DNA from: an uncultured Bilophila sp.
Lineage (GTDB): Bacteria > Desulfobacterota > Desulfovibrionia > Desulfovibrionales > Desulfovibrionaceae
DNA: 24,533 nucleotides
NCBI GenBank assembly: GCA_902373525.1
Contig: CABKMN010000033.1
Location: 1-24,533, forward strand
Direction: 5' to 3'
The position numbers and the translations under genes were made by a program. The notes beneath the pieces are model-generated. The model had not been told where the DNA came from. It did no database searches and worked only from the letters and a program-made list of their open reading frames with translations. Within the stretch, counting starts at the first letter, position 1. Every line of letters starts with the position of its first letter. Shown one piece after another: positions 1 through 7,300 of this stretch.

Positions 1-613
1 CCGCAGGGGCGGGCAGGGCTTCACGCTTCGCCGGGGTGAGAGCCTTGGCGGGCTTCGGGGTCTTCTTCCTGATCCGGTCGGCAATGCGGCGGGCGGGCTT
101 GCCGGGCAGGGGCATGAGGCTTCCCTGTTCCGCGCCGTCGAATGCCGTTACCGGGGCCTCGGTGGCCTGAGGCAGCACGATGGCGGCTTCTTCCCGCTCT
201 CCGGCATCCGGGCAGGGCGGGGTATTGAATACGTCCTGCTGATGGGCAATGTTGTTCATCCAGACGTTGGCGAACTTCACCATACCGGCCTGAGCCTTCG
301 GGCGGTACACGTCGGGCTTCCCGTCCTTCCATTCCACCACGGCCTGATCGCAGACGCCCATGTAGTCGTTCTGATAGCTCACGGGGTAATAGCGTCCGTC
401 CGGGCCGCGCCAGAACACCATGTCGGGGTCGGCCATAAGATCGCCGTTCTGTTCGCCGTAGTGCGCCAGCGCGAACGTGTTGTCCCCGGTACGGTCAACA
501 GACAAAGGCATATAGGCTTCCGGGGCGTTGTCGAGCTTGAGATACTCCTTCCCGCCGAGCAGTTCCACGATTCGGTCCATGACCTTCTGGGCCTTCTTGC
601 TGATAGCGCGCAT
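1..613 (-). CDS. DUF6908-like phage/plasmid protein, partial (runs off left edge)
   Basis: The reading frame is open from an ATG at 613 to the window edge (204 codons seen, no stop), so the C-terminus lies outside. A GGAGG Shine-Dalgarno at 618-622 sits just before the start. The N-terminal half reads like the DUF6908 family, found on plasmids and phages: a helix (VMDRIVELLGG), then YMPLSVDR, then the block HYGEQNGDLMADPDMVFW near residues 51-68, and FANVWMNNI near residues 115-123. The C-terminal part is Pro/Ala/Lys-rich and looks disordered. The function of the family is unknown. It is the last visible gene of a minus-strand operon that also carries a Rha-type protein, so a role in phage regulation or replication is likely but unproven. 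The gene is confident; the family name is from memory. Confidence 0.7.
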   Translation of the reverse strand, partial: MRAISKKAQKVMDRIVELLGGKEYLKLDNAPEAYMPLSVDRTGDNTFALAHYGEQNGDLMADPDMVFWRGPDGRYYPVSYQNDYMGVCDQAVVEWKDGKPDVYRPKAQAGMVKFANVWMNNIAHQQDVFNTPPCPDAGEREEAAIVLPQATEAPVTAFDGAEQGSLMPLPGKPARRIADRIRKKTPKPAKALTPAKREALPAPA

Positions 614-643
614 AGTTCCTCCAAGCCCCCGTGGGGCGGTCGT

Positions 644-730
644 CTACATTCCCATTTCCCTGATGAGCATCGTCACGATGCCGAGCACATAGCCGCACAT
701 CCAGATTTCGAGACGGGTGATCGGGGTCAT
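644..730 (-). CDS. 28-residue hydrophobic small ORF
   Basis: A short ORF starts 2 nt after the stop of the Rha-like gene (TAG, two bases, ATG) and ends in TAG at 644-646. It encodes 28 residues with a hydrophobic stretch CGYVLGIVTMLI, which could form a short membrane-associated helix. There is no strong separate ribosome site, so expression would rely on translational coupling to the upstream gene. It lies in the same operon and direction as its neighbours and fills most of the gap before the DUF6908-like gene. No family is recognised. It may be a real phage micropeptide or a chance ORF. Confidence 0.35.
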   Translation of the reverse strand: MTPITRLEIWMCGYVLGIVTMLIREMGM

Positions 731-732
731 GG

Positions 733-1596
733 CTACCACACCGTTTCCGCGATCCGGCGAAGCTCGATAGCGTTGTTGAGCGCATTGCGCGCCGCATCCA
801 CCATTGCGGCAGAAATACGCACTTCGCGCATTACGGCGTCATAGAACCGTGAACAGTCCGTGCCGCGCAGAGGGTGCGTGCCGAGACGCGCCTGTGAGAA
901 CTGTACGTCGAATGTATTTAGCCTCGAAAGAATGGCATGGGCCGCTTCAATGCTCGCCGCGTATCGGTCATAGCTCGCGAAGCGCGGCAAGCTCCTCATA
1001 TCGGGCAGGGCGGGGTCCGCTATCTTGAGCTCCAGACCGATCAGGTACTCCACGGCCTCGGCCATTCTTTCCGGCGGCAGCTGCGTGTACTTGGCGATCT
1101 CGAAGTGTCGGGCGAACCGGCTCCAGACCTCGCCGTAGCCCTTGCGCTGGTGCTCCTTCGGCAACATGCCGACCTTGGCGTCGACCAGTGCCTTGAGCTG
1201 CGCCTGTTGCGACGGGGCGAGGGCGTCGGCGGGCGGCAAGGCCCCTTCCCGCTGGTGCTGCAATTCGGCTTCCAGCGCGTTGAAGGCTTCGATGTAGGCC
1301 AGCTTGATCACGAGGGCCTTCTTGCCCGTGTAGCCCATGACCAACAGCATGAAGCCGTCACGGTAGATGATGTACATGGGGCGGTTCTTGGCTTGTTCGT
1401 CGATATAGTTAGCCCCCTCAAAATTGAGGGCGCTAAACGATTCCGGTGTGTTATCTATGATTTCCTTAATATCGCGTACCACATTGTCGTGACGCTTCCC
1501 GAAGAACTTCGCCACTTCCAAAGAGGTGGTGGCGGGGCGTCCATTGTGCAGCATAACCGAAGGCGCGGGCATAGGCATGAGTTCGCACTGTGACAT
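733..1596 (-). CDS. Rha-family phage regulatory protein with ORF6C-like C-terminal domain
   Basis: 287 residues from ATG 1596, preceded by an AGGGGA ribosome site; the frame extends further upstream but those residues are unlike the family. The N-terminal ~110 residues match the Rha (pRha) phage regulator fold: TTSLEVAKFFGKRHDNVVRDI, with the family's KRHDNV core, then YIIYRDGFMLLVMGYTGKKA. Residues ~130-195 (PSQQAQLKALVDAKVGMLP and later YGEVWSRFARHF, YTQLPPERMAEAVEYL) resemble the ORF6C domain found in phage antirepressors. Rha-type proteins are associated with lysogeny control and antirepression, acting in the cytoplasm on DNA or repressor. The gene lies 10 nt downstream of the 112-aa gene in a minus-strand operon under a promoter with operator-like repeats, consistent with an early phage regulatory transcript. 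The family call is strong; the target is unknown. Confidence 0.85.
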   Translation of the reverse strand: MSQCELMPMPAPSVMLHNGRPATTSLEVAKFFGKRHDNVVRDIKEIIDNTPESFSALNFEGANYIDEQAKNRPMYIIYRDGFMLLVMGYTGKKALVIKLAYIEAFNALEAELQHQREGALPPADALAPSQQAQLKALVDAKVGMLPKEHQRKGYGEVWSRFARHFEIAKYTQLPPERMAEAVEYLIGLELKIADPALPDMRSLPRFASYDRYAASIEAAHAILSRLNTFDVQFSQARLGTHPLRGTDCSRFYDAVMREVRISAAMVDAARNALNNAIELRRIAETVW

Positions 1597-1606
1597 GGCA
1601 CATCCC

Positions 1607-1945
1607 CTACAGGCCCACGGCGGGGGTAAGGGTCGCGGGGTAGTCGACGCCCGGCAGAACGCCGAAGTCTTCACGCGGGGCGGGGTCAGCCTCACAGCGG
1701 CGGGTCACGAGAACGACCGTCGCACCCGTTCCATCGGCGGCGAGTTCCGTAGCGAACTGTTCGGCGGCTCCGCTCTTCCAGTAAGAGCTAGAAACTTCGC
1801 CGTCGTCAGAGCAGACGTAGTACTTGCCCGGCTTCATTGCGGCGAAAGAGGCTTCATAGAGCTTTACGAGATTGCGAAGGCGGTTGTTGTCGGCAGTGAG
1901 ACGATTGACGAGAGACTGAAGATCGGTGATTGTGGCTGTAGCCAT
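1607..1945 (-). CDS. hypothetical phage protein (112 aa), first gene of the minus-strand operon
   Basis: 112 residues from an ATG at 1945 with a GGGAG ribosome site 6 nt upstream. The first ~35 residues (TDLQSLVNRLTADNNRLRNL) have heptad-like leucines and probably form a short coiled coil. The middle has a compact segment (MKPGKYYVCSDDGEVSSSYW), and the C-terminus is proline-rich. I recognise no family. It is the first gene of the leftward operon, ahead of the Rha-like gene (10-nt gap), so it should be made early from the promoter at 2042-2070. A small regulatory or accessory phage protein is the most that can be inferred. Confidence 0.65.
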   Translation of the reverse strand: MATATITDLQSLVNRLTADNNRLRNLVKLYEASFAAMKPGKYYVCSDDGEVSSSYWKSGAAEQFATELAADGTGATVVLVTRRCEADPAPREDFGVLPGVDYPATLTPAVGL

Positions 1946-2041
1946 GATTCACTCCCTGTTTGAGTGAGTTTCTGGTTAGGCCCTCGGCGGTGGTGATGAC
2001 ACTTCCGGGGGCTGTTTTGTTATTGCCCTTTTCATGAATTT

Positions 2042-2070
2042 GTTTTAGCATTCTACTACAAATAGGTCAA
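2042..2070 (-). promoter_or_regulatory. leftward promoter of the Rha operon
   Basis: On the minus strand TTGACC (2070-2065) and TAAAAC (2047-2042) are separated by exactly 17 nt. An operator-like repeat (2051-2063) lies between them. Transcription would start near 2036 and run into the 112-aa gene at 1945. The hexamers match consensus at about 5/6 and 4/6 positions. Confidence 0.5.
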
Positions 2071-2127
2071 TAAAAATTTTAGTTTTCTACCACGAATAAA
2101 AAGGTGAAAATAGTGATTCGTAGTAAT
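2051..2127. promoter_or_regulatory. operator-like repeats in the divergent Rha/XRE control region
   Basis: Three copies of a motif close to CTACYACRAAT occur: plus strand 2053-2063, plus strand 2087-2097, and inverted at 2116-2127 (ATTCGTAGTAAT). The first two start 34 bp apart, about three helical turns; the last two form an inverted pair. One copy sits inside the leftward promoter and one overlaps the start of the XRE gene. This is the layout expected for a phage repressor controlling both its own gene and the opposing early operon. Binding by the adjacent XRE protein is inference. Confidence 0.5.
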
Positions 2128-2334
2128 ATCAAGATATTAATGAAAGATAAAAAACTGAATGTTCGTGAATTTGCCGAGATGACAGGCATGTCAACGGCAA
2201 CGATCAATAAAGCACGGCGAGATAACGGCATTTTAGAGTGTCGTTTGTCTACGCTTGTACGCATCGCGGACGCCCTCGGCGTGAAGACAAAACGACTGTA
2301 TGAAGAGGTGGAGGGGCAGGAAGGGAAGGGGTAA
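2113..2334 (+). CDS. small XRE/Cro-type HTH repressor, GTG start
   Basis: I choose the GTG at 2113 (73 residues) over the GTG at 2104 because AAGG at 2101-2104 is then a well-placed ribosome site, and the product begins MIRSNIKILMKDKKL, as short XRE proteins of this type do. The helix-turn-helix is clear: VREFAEMTGMSTATINKARR, then LSTLVRIADALGVKTKRLYE. Almost the whole protein is the DNA-binding domain, like Cro or minimal phage repressors. It diverges from the Rha operon across operator-like repeats, so it probably controls that operon and itself. The CRISPR array lies about 160 nt downstream in the same direction but has its own promoter. Confidence 0.85.
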   Translation: MIRSNIKILMKDKKLNVREFAEMTGMSTATINKARRDNGILECRLSTLVRIADALGVKTKRLYEEVEGQEGKG

Positions 2335-2377
2335 TTGTTTGCGGAGTATCGTATGTTTTTCCCGCTTCACAAAAAAG

Positions 2378-2406
2378 TTGTCCGGAAAAAGTTTTTGCAA
2401 TAAGAT
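2378..2406 (+). promoter_or_regulatory. promoter in the CRISPR leader
   Basis: TTGTCC (2378-2383) and TAAGAT (2401-2406) are separated by 17 nt. The predicted start near 2413 leaves a leader of about 85 nt before the first repeat. The surrounding 2335-2496 stretch is AT-rich and has no gene, as expected of a CRISPR leader. The bases GTTGTCCG at 2377-2384 duplicate the first 8 nt of the repeat. Confidence 0.5.
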
Positions 2407-2496
2407 AGTTATGAAGAGGTGCCGAAAACGAAGGTTTCGAAACGTATCATGATGTAATCGACTGAAAAGAAAAGGAGGAAATATCAAAAAACTCTG

Positions 2497-2764
2497 GTTG
2501 TCCGCCGGGTAGGCGGTTTAGAAGTTGCTGGCGTAGCTGTAGCAAACCGTTTTATCGTTGTCCGCCGGGTAGGCGGTTTAGAAGAGACGGTTGTTGATTT
2601 CCTCAACGAGGATACCGTTGTCCGCCGGGTAGGCGGTTTAGAAGGGCCTGTTCAGATCTTCAATCCAGTCAGTAAAGTTGTCCGCCGTGTAGGCGGTTTA
2701 GAAGTGCCACTGCTTGAATTGCGCATCCGTCATTTGGTTATCCGCCGTGTAGGCGGTTTAGAAA
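2497..2764 (+). CRISPR. orphan type I-F-like CRISPR mini-array: 5 repeats, 4 spacers
   Basis: Five 28-bp repeats start at 2497, 2557, 2617, 2677 and 2737, separated by four unique 32-nt spacers (2525-2556, 2585-2616, 2645-2676, 2705-2736). Each repeat contains a 5-bp stem, 5-nt loop hairpin (CCGCC, GGGTA or GTGTA, GGCGG) followed by TTTAGAA plus G or A, equivalent to the Csy4/Cas6f hairpin and 8-nt handle of type I-F repeats. Repeats 1-3 are identical. Repeats 4-5 have GTGTA loops, and repeat 5 has two more changes, so the leader is on the left. A promoter lies upstream and a terminator follows. No cas gene is in the window, so the array would need Cas proteins supplied in trans. Spacers 2, 3 and 4 align with the tape-measure gene at 5227, 5533 and 6088 (antisense); spacer 1 has no convincing match here. 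Confidence 0.95.
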
Positions 2765-2787
2765 ACCAAGCGGGAGGTTGCCCCCCG

Positions 2788-2817
2788 AAAGCCCCTTCCT
2801 CACGGTTGGGGCTTTTC
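2788..2817 (+). terminator. terminator after the CRISPR array
   Basis: AAAGCCCC (2788-2795) pairs with GGGGCTTT (2808-2815) around a 12-nt loop and is followed by TTC. It begins 24 nt after the last repeat, so the array transcript is self-contained. Confidence 0.7.
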
Positions 2818-2876
2818 ACGTCTACCCTTGACATAGACTCGTTTATATGGCGTGAGTGGCAAAAAGGGAGGAGGAC

Positions 2877-3491
2877 ATGTTTGAACATTTTTTAGAACGG
2901 ATCAAGAAACATCCGTTCAAGTCATTCATACTGATAGTGTTTATTATAGGGATCGTAGGAAAATATTTCGATAAAGAAACTGCTGTTGCATCCTCTCATC
3001 TTGTTCCTGTTGAGCAAGCACAGCTACAGGAGCAACCCAAGAATCTGTCTCCTGAAATACAAGCTGAGTTACAGCAAAAAATAGCAGATGGGGAAAAGAT
3101 TGCAAATGCAATGATCGAGAAGAAAAAAGCGTTCATTGATACGTCTGGGGTGGCTACACCGTCGCCATGCCTCGATTTCATTATTATGAAGAAAGCATAC
3201 TGGAATAAATTGACAAAAGAACAAAAAATATCTCTTTGCCTTTATGTCAGAAATACCGTCAATGAGGCAAAGAAATTCCCGCATAGGTTTACCCGCGTAC
3301 CCAGAACCGCACCAGCATATCAATCTGTGATACAGAAAATATCCAAGATGGATGCTGAAAGCTGGATGATAAGCAATAATGATGGGGGGACTCCGTTTGT
3401 CATGGGCGATATGGCTTGGGAACGCTACCAAGCGAAAGACGAAGACATAAGCTTTGCAACATTTTCGGGCGGACGATATTACCCACAATAG
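2877..3491 (+). CDS. membrane-anchored hypothetical protein (204 aa), moron-like
   Basis: The start is set at ATG 2877 because AGGGAGGAGG lies directly upstream; the frame also reaches back to an ATG at 2856 without such a site. Residues ~13-30 (FKSFILIVFIIGIVGKYF) form one transmembrane segment after a short basic N-terminus, giving a type II anchor with a ~170-residue outer domain. That domain has a Gln/Glu-rich helix (residues ~45-80) and two cysteines. No family is recognised. The gene is clearly AT-richer than the tail genes, stands alone between two terminators, and has a TTGACA hexamer at 2828 but no good -10. This is the profile of a lysogenic-conversion (moron) gene; superinfection exclusion is one possible role, but nothing in the sequence proves it. 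Confidence 0.7.
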   Translation: MFEHFLERIKKHPFKSFILIVFIIGIVGKYFDKETAVASSHLVPVEQAQLQEQPKNLSPEIQAELQQKIADGEKIANAMIEKKKAFIDTSGVATPSPCLDFIIMKKAYWNKLTKEQKISLCLYVRNTVNEAKKFPHRFTRVPRTAPAYQSVIQKISKMDAESWMISNNDGGTPFVMGDMAWERYQAKDEDISFATFSGGRYYPQ

Positions 3492-3506
3492 GGATGAGAT
3501 AGACAA

Positions 3507-3533
3507 AAAAGGCGGCTCTTCGGAACCGCCTTT
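3507..3533. terminator. bidirectional terminator between the membrane gene and the toxin-antitoxin pair
   Basis: AAAGGCGG and CCGCCTTT flank a short loop, with A-runs on the left and T-runs on the right, so it can stop the plus-strand gene ending at 3491 and the minus-strand antitoxin gene ending at 3562. Confidence 0.75.
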
Positions 3534-3561
3534 CCTATGGTCGTGCGTTGACGTAATCAGG

Positions 3562-3843
3562 CTATGCCGGGACAGCTTGTAGCTTCACGTCAAGTCCATT
3601 CAGTATCTTTGCGATTGTCTCATATCGAGGTTTCGCACCGGGGCGGAGTGTTTTGTAGAGGCTTTCTCGCCCAAGCCCTGTACGTTCTGCCAAAGCCGCC
3701 ATACCACGAGCACGGGCGACATCAGAAAGAGCCTTCAGGAGAACATCCGGGTTAGGGTCTTCCATTGCCGCAGTGATATATTCGGAAATCATTTCTTCGC
3801 TGTCGAGATAGTCTACGGCGTCAAAAGGGCGAAGTTCAATCAT
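3562..3843 (-). CDS. HigA-like addiction-module antitoxin (HTH)
   Basis: 93 residues from ATG 3843. The start overlaps the toxin stop (ATGA), and the sequence begins MIELRPFDAVDYL, typical of the COG3636 'addiction module antidote' family. The body is ALSDVARARGMAALAERTGL followed by a helix with SLYKTLRPGAKPRYETI, a helix-turn-helix in which the recognition helix is GRESLYKTL. Family members bind and neutralise a RelE/HigB-like RNase and repress their own operon as a complex. Gene order is toxin first, as in higBA-type modules. Placement inside the accessory region of a prophage fits a stabilisation or anti-phage addiction cassette. Confidence 0.9.
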   Translation of the reverse strand: MIELRPFDAVDYLDSEEMISEYITAAMEDPNPDVLLKALSDVARARGMAALAERTGLGRESLYKTLRPGAKPRYETIAKILNGLDVKLQAVPA

Positions 3844-4145
3844 CGCTGAGCCTCCTTGAGTTTGTGCCAAATTTCTTTGGCCCGCTGTATGTCCTTTGTT
3901 TGGGTTTTCTTATCGCCGCCGACAAGCAGCAGGTAGACCGTTTTGTCTTCTTGAGCAAAATAGATTCGGTATCCCGGCCCGAAGTGAACACGCATTTCTG
4001 AAACACCTTCACCTACAGGGGCACAGTCCCCGAAATTACCTTCTTCGGCAGAGTTGATTCGCGCAACGATTCGCGCCCTGCCCCTGATGTCTTTCAGGGC
4101 GAGTAGCCATTCGTTGAAAGTCAAAGTCATAGTGATTGTGTTCAT
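3840..4145 (-). CDS. RelE/HigB-like addiction-module toxin
   Basis: 101 residues if started at ATG 4145; an upstream ATG at 4172 lies inside the predicted promoter and is unlikely. Family marks of COG3657 (Gp49-like killer proteins) are plain: WLLALKDIRGRARIVARINS, EGNFGDCAPVGEGVSEMRVH, FGPGYRIYFA, LLLVGGDKKTQTKDI. Proteins of this fold are mRNA interferases that act on translating ribosomes. It overlaps the antitoxin gene by 4 nt. No ribosome site precedes 4145 and the predicted transcription start lies within a base or two of it, so the mRNA may be leaderless. Confidence 0.9.
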   Translation of the reverse strand: MNTITMTLTFNEWLLALKDIRGRARIVARINSAEEGNFGDCAPVGEGVSEMRVHFGPGYRIYFAQEDKTVYLLLVGGDKKTQTKDIQRAKEIWHKLKEAQR

Positions 4146-4151
4146 GTAAAT

Positions 4152-4179
4152 ACTGTATCCGTTAAGATACAAAAGTCAA
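4152..4179 (-). promoter_or_regulatory. toxin-antitoxin promoter with palindromic operator
   Basis: On the minus strand TTGACT (4179-4174) and TACAGT (4157-4152) are separated by 16 nt. Between and overlapping them is a perfect inverted repeat, TGTATC (4154-4159) and GATACA (4166-4171), with a 6-nt centre. An operator placed over the -10 fits autorepression by the antitoxin or the toxin-antitoxin complex. Confidence 0.55.
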
Positions 4180-4329
4180 GCCGTTTTTCTGTAACTTGCA
4201 AAAAACACTCAGACAACTCCTTGCTTTCTCCCCCTCTTCCAGCCGTATACTCGAAAAACCATCCAACAACCTCTTGCAAGACGTCGGAAGGAACATGGTA
4301 GGGTTGGAACAAATTTACGAGGTGGAGAT

Positions 4330-7300
4330 ATGCGGTTTGCAGCGACATTTGACGCGAGCGGTGTGAGGAAAGGAGCGGCTGAGGCTGTTTCTGGTCTGAA
4401 ATCCGTTTCTACGGAAGCGGAAAGGACGTCAACTTCCCTACGTAACGCAGCCAAAGACGCCGGGCATTATTATGACACGCTCGGGCGTCTTCACCGCGCC
4501 GACGGAAAGTTCGCGTCCTCTGCCGAAAGTGCCGCCGTTAAAGCTGGAACCCTTACGGCCAGCGTCAGGAAGGCCACAGACCAGACCCGTGCCCTTGGCT
4601 CAAGCTCCGAGAAAGCCGGAAAGCAAATTCAGGGGTTCGGTTCGAGATCGGACTCGGCCTCCAAATCTCTCGCCCATGCTTCGTCCGTCGCGGATGCCCT
4701 TAATCAGCGTTTTGCGTCCCTCACACAGCGCGTCTTATCCGTCTATGCCGCGTATAAGCTCTTAGACGGTGTTGTGGCGGCTACCAATGTAGGCATTCAG
4801 GCCAACACAGCTTGGGAATCGCAAAAACTCTCCATCGCGTCCATCGTATCCTCTACGAATCAGCTTGCCGACGCACAGGGGCGCGTACTGGAAGGTTCCG
4901 AAAAATTTGTAGCCTCACAACAGGTCGCTGAAAAACTGATGCAGCGCCTCCAGCAGCTCGGGCTGGAAACAACGGCGACGACACAGGAACTTGTCAACGG
5001 TTTCCAAGCCATCATCGCCCCAGCGCTCAAGGCCGGGTACGCCCTTGAAGAGATTCCCGAACTTGCCACCCGTGCGGCTCAGGCTATGGGGGCCTTCCAG
5101 ATTCCGATCCAGCAGATGCGGACTGAGGTAGAGTCGCTCCTTTCAGGTAATATCAACCGGGCGCAAGACCTTCTCGCCGGGTATCTTAACGTCACCGGGA
5201 AGATGATCAAGGACTGGAAAGCGCAGGGCGTCCTTGTCGAGGAGATCAACAAACGCCTTGAGAGCTTCAGGTATTCCAGCGACGCCATCGCGAATACATG
5301 GGCTGGCCTGACCTCAAACATCCAAGAATATTTTGCGCTTATCTCCCGTGGTTCCACATCCGGACTTTTTGACTCGATGAAGTCGTCCGTCCGGGAACTT
5401 CAGTCCCTCATGATCTCCATGAACAAGGATACTGGGCTGGCCGAGGTCAGCAGTAAAGTCAACAACATCGCAGAAGCATGGAGACGGATGAATGATTTTA
5501 TTGGGAACAAGATTCTCGTTTCCACTGGGCGGTTCACTGATTGGATTGAAGAACTGAACAATCCTGAAAATCTTGCTGTTTTTGAGACGACCCTCTCAAA
5601 TATATGGACTGGTATTGAAAATGGGGCTTCTTTGATTGGAAAGGTTAGCTCTGCCTTCGGTGAGCTCTCTTCAAAAGCAATATCTGGTTGGAACAGTATG
5701 CCGGAGATTATCAGAGATGTAGGGATTGCTGGAGCGATGCTTTACGGAAAACGCGGACTTCTCATCTTTGGAACGGCTATGGCAGCTTTCGATAGACTAA
5801 ATAATATCGCAAAGGGAACGCGATACTTTGTTCAATCTGGCGAAATGTCCTTTTCGGAATTGTTTTCTATGCCGTGGGATGAACTCGGGAAAAAAGTCGG
5901 GCAAGTCGATAAGAATATTTCTGGATTCAGAGGAACATATAACGCGACTATTCATGATGTAAAATCTGGCGATACATCAATAAAGACATCTTCTCTTTTT
6001 GGTGCAGGGGCTGGAGACAAAAGCAAAAGCGAACTCAACAAGATCTCAAACGCCTTGAAAGGCGTAGGCACCGATCTTGCTCGCGTACAGATGACTGACG
6101 CCGGGTTCCGCCAATTTCAGATCGACCAAAAAGTTGCAGATCTCGAAAAAACCCTTGGCGCAACCAATCCTCGTGTTCAAGAACTTCGTGCTGAACTCGA
6201 AAAAAAGCTCCAAGACGATTTTCTTGAAGAGGTGATTGGATACGCCGACCCCGCCGAAAAACAGATGATAGATCTGCAAAAGGCTTATCAAAAATTCAAT
6301 GATACGCTCAAAGCTTCCGCAAAACTCGACGCGGAGGAAAAGTTCGACTTACAAGCAAAGGTGGCTAAACGATACGCTCACGCGATCGATGAAGTTAATA
6401 CAGAGCAAAAACAGCTCCTTGAATTCCAAAAAGAAACGTCACGTATCGAAGCTGAGAACAGCAATGATCAAGCCACGCTCTGGCAGATGAAGGTAGATAG
6501 ATACGAGAAAGAGCTTTGGTACGTCGAAGACATTGCCGAGCGCCGCAGTCTTATAGAAGGCCGCATCAACGCAGAACTTGCAGCGGAAAACAAGCGGTAC
6601 ACTGCTGACTTCGGAAAAATGTGGGAGGAAACGTACAACCGCGTCGATCAAGCTGGCGCGGACATGCTCGAAAACTTCCTCAGTGGTACCAAAAACACTT
6701 TTGATTCGCTCAAGAAAATGTTCATCCGCACTCTTGCTGAAATGGCAAACGCGGCATGGTTGCGGCCTATCACCGTTCAAGTCATGGGTGCCCTTGTCGG
6801 CGTCTTTGACGTCGGCGGGACGGCGCTTGCGTATGACTCGGCTACTGGGAAAATGGTCAACACTTCCGGTGGAGGCCTTGGCGGGCTGAGTAACCTTTCC
6901 GGCTTCAGCAACCTTATGCCGAGTTCGTGGTTTTCCGACATCGGGGACACCATCAACAATACGATGGCGGGCTGGTTCCCCGGAATGTTTTCCAGCGCGA
7001 CAGCGGCGAGTTCCTTTGCGGGGCAGGCGGCAGTGAGCAGCGCGTTGGCAGAGTTTGGCGCAGGCACGAGTATGGCCACGGAGACGGCCTTCAATGCGCT
7101 TGCTGATGGAATCGTAGCGCAAAACGCTGCCCAATCCACTTTTCTCAGTTCCATTACTCCGTATTTTATGGCTGGCGGGCTCGGTTCGCTCGGCTATTCG
7201 ATGCTCGGCGGGGCGTTGGGGCTTCCGCAGAACAAGTACAGCGGCATTACCAGCGGCCTTGGAGCGGGGCTCGGCGCGGCCATCGGTTCCGTTGTGCCCG

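Noticed and set aside
242..844. 200-codon plus-strand open frame opposite the left operon
   Set aside because: It lies antisense to three genes with better start sites and family matches, and runs across their junctions.
2497..2764. The CRISPR array as part of a Tn7-like I-F3 CAST element
   Set aside because: No tnsA, tnsB, tnsC or tniQ genes and no transposon ends; three spacers match a phage tail gene, not an attachment site.
2704..2895. Open frame across the last CRISPR repeats and the terminator
   Set aside because: It reads through repeats, a hairpin and a promoter region; the CRISPR array explains the sequence.
4295..4366. A 23-codon ORF with a GGAAGG ribosome-like site overlapping the start of the tape-measure gene
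   Set aside because: Too short, no recognisable content and out of frame with the tape measure. It could be a leader peptide or a tail-chaperone remnant, but nothing supports either.
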